Below are positions 58,870 to 64,000 of a stretch of 64,000 bases of DNA, piece by piece. Source of the DNA: Paracoccus cavernae (GTDB lineage: Bacteria; Pseudomonadota; Alphaproteobacteria; Rhodobacterales; Rhodobacteraceae); NCBI GenBank assembly GCA_030410095.1, contig JAUFRC010000001.1, forward strand, positions 446,501 through 510,500, given 5' to 3'. The position numbers and the translations under genes were made by a program. The notes below the pieces were generated by a model. The model was given only the letters and a program-made list of their open reading frames with translations. It was not told the DNA's origin and ran no database searches. Each line of letters opens with the position of its first letter. Positions within the stretch are counted from its first letter, which is position 1.

Positions 58870-59760
58870 TTAGTGCATGACCGGCCTTTGGTCCATCGGG
58901 ATGGTGGTTTCTGGAGCCGGCGGGCGATAGCCTAATGCGCTATGTGGTCGTTTCGTGTTGTAATGCTTCCTCCACTCTTCGATCAGGATCTGCGCCTCGC
59001 GGAGGCTGTAGAAGATTTCCCCGTTCAGCATTTCATCGCGAAAGCGGGCGTTGAAGCTTTCGCAGTAACCATTCTCCCACGGTGATCCAGGCTCGATGTA
59101 AGCCGTTTTGGCGCCGACGGCGCCGATCCAGGCCCGAACCGCCAAGGCTATAAACTCCGGACCATTGTCGGAACGAATGAAGGCGGGAACGCCACGCAAG
59201 ATGAACAGGTCGGTCAACGCATCGATCACATCTGTCGAATTCAGCCTGTGCCGCACCCGGATCGTCAGGCATTCACGGCTGAACTCATCGAGGATGTTCA
59301 GCGTCCGGAACACCTTACCGTCATCGGTGCGGCAATGAACGAAGTCGTAAGACCAGACATGATCCCGGTACTCCGGCCGCAGCCGGACACAGGATCCGTC
59401 ATTCAGCCAGAGCCGGCCCTTCTTGGGTTGCTTGATTGGCACTTTCAGCTTCGTCGGGAAAACAGTCCCCGGACTGTTTTCTGATCCTCCTCAGTCTCGT
59501 CGCCACAAGCGCTCGACACGCTTGTCGTTCACCTGCCACCCGGCATCCCGCAACAAGGCCGCAATCCGGCGATAACCTGAGCTGCCATACTGCCGAGCCA
59601 GCTCGATCATGTCGGCAACCAGGCGATCTTCATCAGCCCGACCTCGCGGTAGCTTGCGCTGCGTGGAGCGATGCTGGCGCAGCACGTGGCAAGCCCGACG
59701 CTCGGAAACGCCCAGCTCACCCCGGACATGATCGACACAGGCCCGGCGGCGAGCGGGGCT
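58870..59760 (-). CDS. IS3-family transposase OrfB (DDE integrase, frameshifted)
   Basis: The catalytic core is intact at 58870-59442: VWSYDFVHCRTDDGKVFRTL NILDEFSRE (first Asp), FIRSDNGPEFIALAVRAWI (second Asp), PWENGYCESFNARFRDEML NG with the Glu, and RPHSALGYRPPAPET. The N-terminal HTH_21 region (DRLVADMIELARQYGSSGYR RIAALLRDAGWQVNDKRVER LW) lies in another frame, with a break near 59495. It is normally made by programmed frameshift from orfA. About 290 residues after repair. Confidence 0.82.
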
Positions 59761-60075
59761 CAGAAGTTTCCCGAGCCGCCTCCGTCAGGATCAGCTTGTC
59801 CAGCGTCAGATCCGAAACAGCACGCCTGAGCTGCTCATTCTCCTGCTGAAGCCGCTTCAGTTCCTTCAGCTGATCCACACCCATCCCGCGTTCGCCGTTG
59901 GGCTTGGACCAGTGGCGCCTTCAACGGCTCACTGTTTGCCCCAGCGGTAATAGGTCTGTTCGACGACACCGATCCGCCTGATCGCATCCAGACGGGACAG
60001 GCCTTGACCCATCAGAACCTCAACCTGCCGCAACTTCGACACAATCTCTTCCGGCTTCGGTCGCTTGTTTGCCAT
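59760..60075 (-). pseudogene. IS3-family transposase OrfA, interrupted
   Basis: The start MANKRPKPEEIVSKLRQVEV LMGQGLSRLDAIRRIGVVEQ TYYRW at 60075 is a typical OrfA helix-turn-helix. An early stop follows at GKQ*. The downstream part (MGVDQLKELKRLQQENEQLR RAVSDLTLDKLILTEAAR) is a leucine-zipper region in another frame. One fault is a missing G in CGGGAAAC near 59772. The stop at 59912 is not explained by one base, so the gene may be truly inactive. Confidence 0.7.
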
Positions 60076-60129
60076 TCTTGATCCTCCGTTTCCTAAGCAT
60101 AACGGCGGACCACTTCACGGGGAGGATCA

Positions 60130-60154
60130 GGTTTGCAATGTGCAAATGGCGGAG
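60130..60154. repeat. Copy 2 of the tRNA-Ser-like 25-base repeat (possible att site beside integrase)
   Basis: GGTTTGCAATGTGCAAATGG CGGAG lies 150 bases before the integrase start, the usual place for attL or attR in P4-type elements. It differs from 57181-57205 at two positions. Confidence 0.5.
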
Positions 60155-60306
60155 CGGAAGGCCGCCATTGTTCAGTCGCGATCTGTCGCGTGAAATCGCA
60201 GATATCCCTATGAAACCTCGTGTTTTATTGTGAGCCCCTGTTGCTGCCTGTTGCAATCTTTTGCGACCGAATGCATAGTCTTAGGCGGGTATGATGAGGG
60301 GCGTAT

Positions 60307-61599
60307 ATGCCGAGGGTTGCGAAAGAGCTGTCCGCACTGGATGTGAAAAGGTTGCAACACCCGGGCAAGGGGGGCAACTCGACCTTTGCGGTTGGTGGTG
60401 TCTCCGGACTTCTTCTCCAGATCACGCCGAACGGCGGGCGCACGTGGCTGTTGCGCGTGTCGGTCGGCGGGCGGCGCCGCGAGATTGGTTTGGGCGGCTT
60501 CCCCGATGTGACGCTGGCGCAGGCGCGCGATAGGGCGCGCGAGGCAAAGGACCAGATCCGACGCGGCATAGACCCCGTGGAGGAACGCAGGTCGGCTCGC
60601 GCGGCCTTGGAAACAGCTCGGCGGCGAGGTCTCACGTTCTCTGATGCGACGGACCGCTATCTCGATGCAAAGCTTGAAGCGTTCAAAAATGCCAAGCATC
60701 GCGATCAGTGGCGCAATACGCTCCAGACCTATGCCGTGCCCGAGCTTGGCAAGTTGCTGGTTGACGAAATTGCCGTGCAGGATGTGCTGCGCGTACTTGA
60801 GCCGATCTGGACTGAAAAGACCGAGACGGCCTCGCGCCTTCGCGGCCGCATTGAATCAGTGCTGTCTTGGGCGACGGTGGCCGGGCACAGGACAGGCGAT
60901 AATCCGGCACGCTGGGCGGGCAACCTGAAAGAGCTTCTGCCCGCGCCCTCCAAGATCAAGCAGGAAGAAAATCACCCCGCCGTGCAGATTGACGATGCAC
61001 CGCGCTGGTTTGCTGAAATCCGCGGGCGTGAAGGAATGGGGAGCCGGGCGCTTGAGTTCACGGCTCTGACGGCTGCGCGGTCCCGTGAGGTGCGCGGGGC
61101 GCTGTGGGAGGAAATCGACCTCGATAAAGGGCTTTGGATCATCCCAGCTGCGCGCATGAAAATGGACCGAGAGCATCGGGTGGCGCTGTCATTCGAGGCG
61201 GTCGAGCTGCTGCAAGCCCTCCCTCGCTTCGAAGGCAATCCGCTGGTGTTTCCCGCGCCGCGTGGCGGTGAAATGTCTGACATGACCTTGAGCGCGACCA
61301 TGAAGCGTGTGCATGCGGCTGATGTGGATGCAGGGGGCAGGGGCTTTACGGATCGAGTGAATAAGCGCCCAGCCGTTCCGCACGGTCTGCGCAGCACTTT
61401 CCGCGATTGGGTTGCAGAGCGCACACACTTCCCCGGCGACATGGCCGAGGTCGCGCTGGCGCACAAGGTCGGGAGCGCGGTCGAGGCGTCATACCGGCGC
61501 GGGGACATGGTTGAGAAGCGCCGCGCTATGATGGCGGCATGGGCAGATTATCTGACCGGGAAAACACGGTCGGGAGCACAAGTAGTGAGGATTGGATAG
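60307..61599 (+). CDS. Tyrosine integrase, P4/DUF4102 type
   Basis: This intact 430-residue recombinase has an N-terminal arm-binding domain (LSALDVKRLQHPGKGGNSTF AVGGVSGLLLQI, RREIGLGGFPDVTLAQARDR AREAKDQIRRGIDP) of the DUF4102 type, and a core-binding segment near residues 110-200. The catalytic domain has Arg in LTAARSREVRG, His-x-x-Arg in PHGLRSTFRDWVAE, His in VALAHKVGSAVEAS and the nucleophile Tyr in ASYRRGDM. P4-type integrases usually insert at tRNA 3' ends, which fits the tRNA-Ser-like repeat upstream. The TAG stop overlaps the GTG of the next gene, so the two are coupled. Confidence 0.93.
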   Translation: MPRVAKELSALDVKRLQHPGKGGNSTFAVGGVSGLLLQITPNGGRTWLLRVSVGGRRREIGLGGFPDVTLAQARDRAREAKDQIRRGIDPVEERRSARAALETARRRGLTFSDATDRYLDAKLEAFKNAKHRDQWRNTLQTYAVPELGKLLVDEIAVQDVLRVLEPIWTEKTETASRLRGRIESVLSWATVAGHRTGDNPARWAGNLKELLPAPSKIKQEENHPAVQIDDAPRWFAEIRGREGMGSRALEFTALTAARSREVRGALWEEIDLDKGLWIIPAARMKMDREHRVALSFEAVELLQALPRFEGNPLVFPAPRGGEMSDMTLSATMKRVHAADVDAGGRGFTDRVNKRPAVPHGLRSTFRDWVAERTHFPGDMAEVALAHKVGSAVEASYRRGDMVEKRRAMMAAWADYLTGKTRSGAQVVRIG

Positions 61600-62644
61600 T
61601 GGAAATATTCATTCGCGCTGAGGTAGCTGAGACGTGCTATCTTGATGAAGCAGCCCACTGGATCGCATTCGGAGTGGTGCCAACATTTTGGCCGGACGAG
61701 AATGGGCACGATGAAAGGCAAAACGTGGACGCGCACCTTGACCATCTAGAAGGGCTGGCTTCACCAACTTACTTTCCAATTGCCCCCATTGCGCATCGTT
61801 TCTTGGAACATGATGATGCAGCGGACTTCGCGCGGCACATGACTGAGTCTTACGGTCAAACAGTTAAAGAGGCGCGCGATGCGGTCGAGCTTCAAGTGGA
61901 ACTGCATAAGAAGTACTACCCTGCTGCTGGTGACCCCGATTACGATCAAGATCGGCAGAACGAATTCGAGCGAGAATTAAGCGCCCTAGAAAGCGAGCTT
62001 GAGAGCGCAATGGCCATTGCGCCATTTCTAGCCGAGCTAGATCAACTTGTTGAGATAGCACGCAGCAAACTGTTCACCGCACTTGTTCAAGGAAAGCTAG
62101 CGGCGCGAGGTATCGAATTATTGCCCTCGCCTGATGATGGCCCAATGAGCGGGAGGTTTGGAGATATTCCAAGATCAGATTGGCGGATGTCTGATGTTGC
62201 GTGGCCGTTGAGCAACCTAGGTACCGGTGAAGACGAACAACCGAGGTGGATCGCGGCTCAAGTATCGTTCTCCGAACTCATGATGCTGGTTCCCCAGCCT
62301 GACATTGGGAAATCTCTAAGGACGCTTGAGGACTTCGGAGCGTGCCTCATTGCACGCAACGCTGAAAGTGAAGGTGAAGCCGTCATCAGTGCGCGGGCGA
62401 CCAGTCGGGGCGCGCCTAAGCAAGGGGCGGCCTTCTCGAGACTGCGCTGGTAATCGAGTTTGAGAGACGGGCAAAGGCTAAGGTACTGCCAGAAAAGCTT
62501 GAGTCAATTTGGGCGGAGGCGAGCGAATTCGTGAATAGAACGTTCGGCCAGCCGTTACCGCGTTCCACGGCTCAGCGGTATCTGAAACCAGTTCTTGAAA
62601 AGAACGGCATAAGCGGAGCACGCCCAGAAAGGCTGCCCAATTAA
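61599..62644 (+). CDS. Integrase-linked hypothetical protein of lower GC content (frameshifted)
   Basis: GTG 61599 overlaps the integrase stop. The protein begins EIFIRAEVAETCYLDEAAHW IAFGVVPTFW, then a charged helical region (TVKEARDAVELQVELHKKYY, RELSALESELESAMAIAPFL AELDQLV). Next comes SKLFTALVQGKLAARGIELL, typical of a nucleic-acid or partner-binding domain. The frame breaks near 62435. Restored, the C-terminus is LVIEFERRAKAKVLPEKLES IWAEASEFVNRTFGQPLPRS TAQRYLKPVLEKNG, ending at 62644. About 348 residues. Its base composition is visibly more AT-rich than neighbours. I do not recognise a family. It could be a cargo or defence gene, or a regulator of the element. Confidence 0.62.
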
Positions 62645-62646
62645 GC

Positions 62647-62694
62647 TGCCCAGAATGGTGTGAGGTTAGAATGACCAGTGTGCGTTTCTGGGCA
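62647..62694. repeat. 9-bp inverted repeat after the hypothetical gene
   Basis: TGCCCAGAA (62647-62655) and TTCTGGGCA (62686-62694) enclose 30 bases. No T tract follows. It may be a protein-binding site for element control rather than a terminator. Confidence 0.35.
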
Positions 62695-62792
62695 CCTTGC
62701 TCGGGCACGTTATCAATATTATGGGCCTGTCGTTGCATTCCCCACTAGTTCTAGGGCGGCATATTGCCTCCAATCGCAATTGATTGGAGCGC

Positions 62793-62993
62793 ATGGCAAT
62801 GGCCGACACCTTCCTCGCCGACACCCAAATCGCCGCACGCTACGGGGTTCACCGCACAACCCCTTGGCGCTGGGCAAAGACTGATCCGAATTTCCCCAAG
62901 CCCGTAACCCTGACGCCCGGCTGTACCCGTTGGAAGCTCGCAGAGCTCGAAGCGTGGGAAGCTGCCAAGTCCGCAAATCGGGCAGCCGCATAA
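62793..62993 (+). CDS. AlpA-family regulator / excisionase
   Basis: This intact protein of about 66 residues (FLADTQIAARYGVHRTTPWR WAKTDPNFPKPVTLTPGCTR WKLAELEAWEAAK) has the AlpA-type HTH with the FPKPVxL motif. Such regulators act on integrase promoters and excision in P4-like and related elements. ATG 62793 follows TTGGAGCGC. It is separated from the unknown gene by 148 bases without a gene, and stands at the head of a short gene run. Confidence 0.82.
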   Translation: MAMADTFLADTQIAARYGVHRTTPWRWAKTDPNFPKPVTLTPGCTRWKLAELEAWEAAKSANRAAA

Positions 62994-63099
62994 GAAACCG
63001 CCACCCCGAGGCAAGGGGCGGCGGTGCAACATTTGGCAGGTATCAGGATACCGCGAATATAGCGCGCGACGCTCTTGCCCGCAAGCATTGAGGCAAGGC

Positions 63100-63405
63100 A
63101 TGACCTTCACCAAGCAATGGCCGGCACAGGCCTTCACGGTGCGCGATGGAGCAGACAGCCAGCGCACAATCATCACCAAGGGCCGCGACCGGTGGGCATT
63201 GGAAGCCCTGATGCAGGCAGGTCCTAAGGGCTGCACCCCGATCGATCACCCCGGCCCGCGCTGGTCGGCCTATGTCCACAAGCTGCGCGGTGCGGGCGTG
63301 GATATCGAGACGATCCACGAACAGCATGACGGCCCGTTCCCCGGCCGGCACGCCCGCTATGTCCTGCGCTCCAGCGTGTCTCTCGGCCGTGCGGGGTGTC
63401 ACTGA
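63100..63405 (+). CDS. Small winged-helix-like phage protein
   Basis: It encodes 101 residues. The N-terminal part is SQRTIITKGRDRWALEALMQ AGPKGCTPIDHPGPRWSAYV HKLRGAGVDIETIHEQHDGP, then FPGRHARYVLRSSVSL. This is the winged helix fold of small prophage proteins that act on DNA (often next to PC4-like genes). The frame is intact. Its stop overlaps the next ATG (TGATG), so the two are coupled. No exact function can be given. Confidence 0.68.
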   Translation: MTFTKQWPAQAFTVRDGADSQRTIITKGRDRWALEALMQAGPKGCTPIDHPGPRWSAYVHKLRGAGVDIETIHEQHDGPFPGRHARYVLRSSVSLGRAGCH

Positions 63406-63617
63406 TGGATTTGGCAATCATTCCCAAGAACAGCCGCGAAGAGCTGCGCCTGACCGTTGACGACTTCAAGGGTGTGCAGCTGGTGAATCTCCGTGTCTGG
63501 TTCAAAGCAGAGGACGGCGAGATGCGCCCCAGCCGCAAGGGCGTGGCCTTCAAGCGCGCGCTCTTGCCGGACGTGCTGGCCGCGCTTCAAGCCGCGCAGC
63601 AAGGTGGTGAAGCATGA
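63405..63617 (+). CDS. PC4-like (p15) single-stranded DNA-binding protein
   Basis: This intact 70-residue protein contains EELRLTVDDFKGVQLVNLRV WFKAEDGEMRPSRKGVAFKR ALLPDVLAALQAA, which matches the transcriptional coactivator p15/PC4 domain, including the conserved RPSRKGVAF stretch. Phage and bacterial PC4-like proteins bind single-stranded DNA and may help replication, repair or transcription. A 13-codon ORF (63614-63655, MSAQDEPSDAQRR) overlaps its stop and may be the start of a truncated next gene. Confidence 0.82.
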   Translation: MDLAIIPKNSREELRLTVDDFKGVQLVNLRVWFKAEDGEMRPSRKGVAFKRALLPDVLAALQAAQQGGEA

Positions 63618-63656
63618 GCGCGCAGGATGAGCCCAGCGACGCCCAGAGGCGTTGAC

Positions 63657-64000
63657 GTGACGCCAGATCCGCAGACGCTCAATGCGCTGTCCATGGCGAA
63701 TGAGACCTATAAGCAGCTTGCCCCGAAGTCGGCACAAGCCCCCATCGTCGGCGAGATTGTGAAGCGAATGACCGGCGCATTCAGGACTGGCGAAAGTATA
63801 CCTGCCAGCACAGTGAATTCATGGCGCTCTAGCCTTTCTCGGCTCACGGCCAGCAATGACGGCGCCACTCGCTCAGCAGCAATCGAGGCTTTGACTGCCT
63901 TGGATGATGCCATGAGTTCGACCCTGACCAGCTTGGGCCGCGCTGACGATGTTGCTCGCCTGGCGACCGCACGCGACCAATGGCGCAACTTCCTCGCGAT
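63657..64000 (+). CDS. Partial phage-like protein running off the window
   Basis: An open frame of 114 codons from GTG 63657 to the end reads TPDPQTLNALSMANETYKQL APK, then VGEIVKRMTGAFRTGESIPA STVNSWRSSLSRLTASNDGA TRSAAIEALTALDDAMSSTL TSLGRADDVARLATARDQWR N, in part. It is helix-rich and looks like an internal stretch of a large structural or DNA-ejection protein, not the start of one. This suggests the gene has lost its 5' part at about 63655. No family is named. The alternative is a normal early gene with a GTG start. Confidence 0.45.
   Translation, partial: MTPDPQTLNALSMANETYKQLAPKSAQAPIVGEIVKRMTGAFRTGESIPASTVNSWRSSLSRLTASNDGATRSAAIEALTALDDAMSSTLTSLGRADDVARLATARDQWRNFLA

Larger units (their letters stand above)
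58850..60117 (-). mobile_element. IS3-family insertion sequence (IS407-like group)
   Basis: This is a 1.27-kb element with imperfect terminal inverted repeats, TTGAGTGGTCCG (58850-58861) and CGGACCACTTCA (60106-60117). It carries overlapping orfA and orfB on the minus strand. No clear target duplication is seen, which agrees with rearrangement after insertion or with base errors. It interrupts the IS1634-like fragment on the left. On its right lies an att-like repeat 13 bases away. Confidence 0.8.

Overview
The window is high-GC chromosomal DNA from an alphaproteobacterium, most likely a Paracoccus- or Rhodobacter-like member of the Rhodobacterales. Support for this includes a GapR (DUF2312) gene, a class II DAHP synthase, a SufT gene, an alphaproteobacterial-type tRNA-Ile(CAU) and the general gene complement. 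No species can be named from the sequence alone.

Layout. 1-8200 is a defective prophage that abuts the 3' end of a tRNA-Ile(CAU) gene. It carries a protease-capsid fusion, a truncated portal joined to a tail fibre, collagen-like and glycine-rich fibre proteins, and a lysozyme with a small membrane protein. 8498-48629 is ordinary core chromosome: purMN, a branched-chain amino acid ABC transporter (livMHGFK), a GlxA-type regulator, class II DAHP synthase, gmk, a PhoR-like kinase, purF-cvpA-radA, ubiH, small hydrolases, an HNH protein, an RTX-repeat protein, sufT, an ABC-F protein, ndk, a cytochrome b561-YceI fusion, tdk, a DEAD-box helicase, dtd with two YeeE/YedE genes, gapR and a cysA-sbp-cysT-cysW sulfate transporter. 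49451-55090 is an accessory locus. It holds a YdcF-like (DUF218) gene, then one very long gene that reads, after frameshift correction, as a MurC-type ligase fused to an NRPS adenylation domain, a carrier domain and a Cys-type thioesterase, and then a NagZ-like GH3 glycosidase. This is the best candidate for an undescribed system. 55464-57655 holds a DUF2189 membrane protein, a small secreted protein and an orphan HTH protein. 57700-60117 is a nest of transposon remnants (IS256, IS1634-like, IS3). 60130-64000 is the start of a second integrated element: a P4-type integrase, a lower-GC unknown gene, an AlpA-like regulator, a PC4-like protein, and a partial ORF that runs off the end.

Sequence quality. 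Very many genes, including ones normally indispensable (purM, purF, gmk, ndk, aroF, murC-like), are interrupted by single-base frameshifts. Each one I could resolve is repaired by adding one base to a short homopolymer. I read this as systematic homopolymer under-calling, not mass gene decay. I give the full extent of each gene and note where its frame breaks.

How the genes work together. The core genes serve purine synthesis (PurM, PurN, PurF, Gmk, Ndk), uptake of branched-chain amino acids and sulfate, the entry step to aromatic amino acids, DNA repair (RadA, an AlkA-like glycosylase) and translation quality control (Dtd, ABC-F). The accessory locus pairs a ligase of the UDP-MurNAc type with amino-acid activation and thioester release, plus an enzyme family that cuts muropeptides. 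That points to a muropeptide-derived product or a peptidoglycan-modification or recycling route. This function is inference only.
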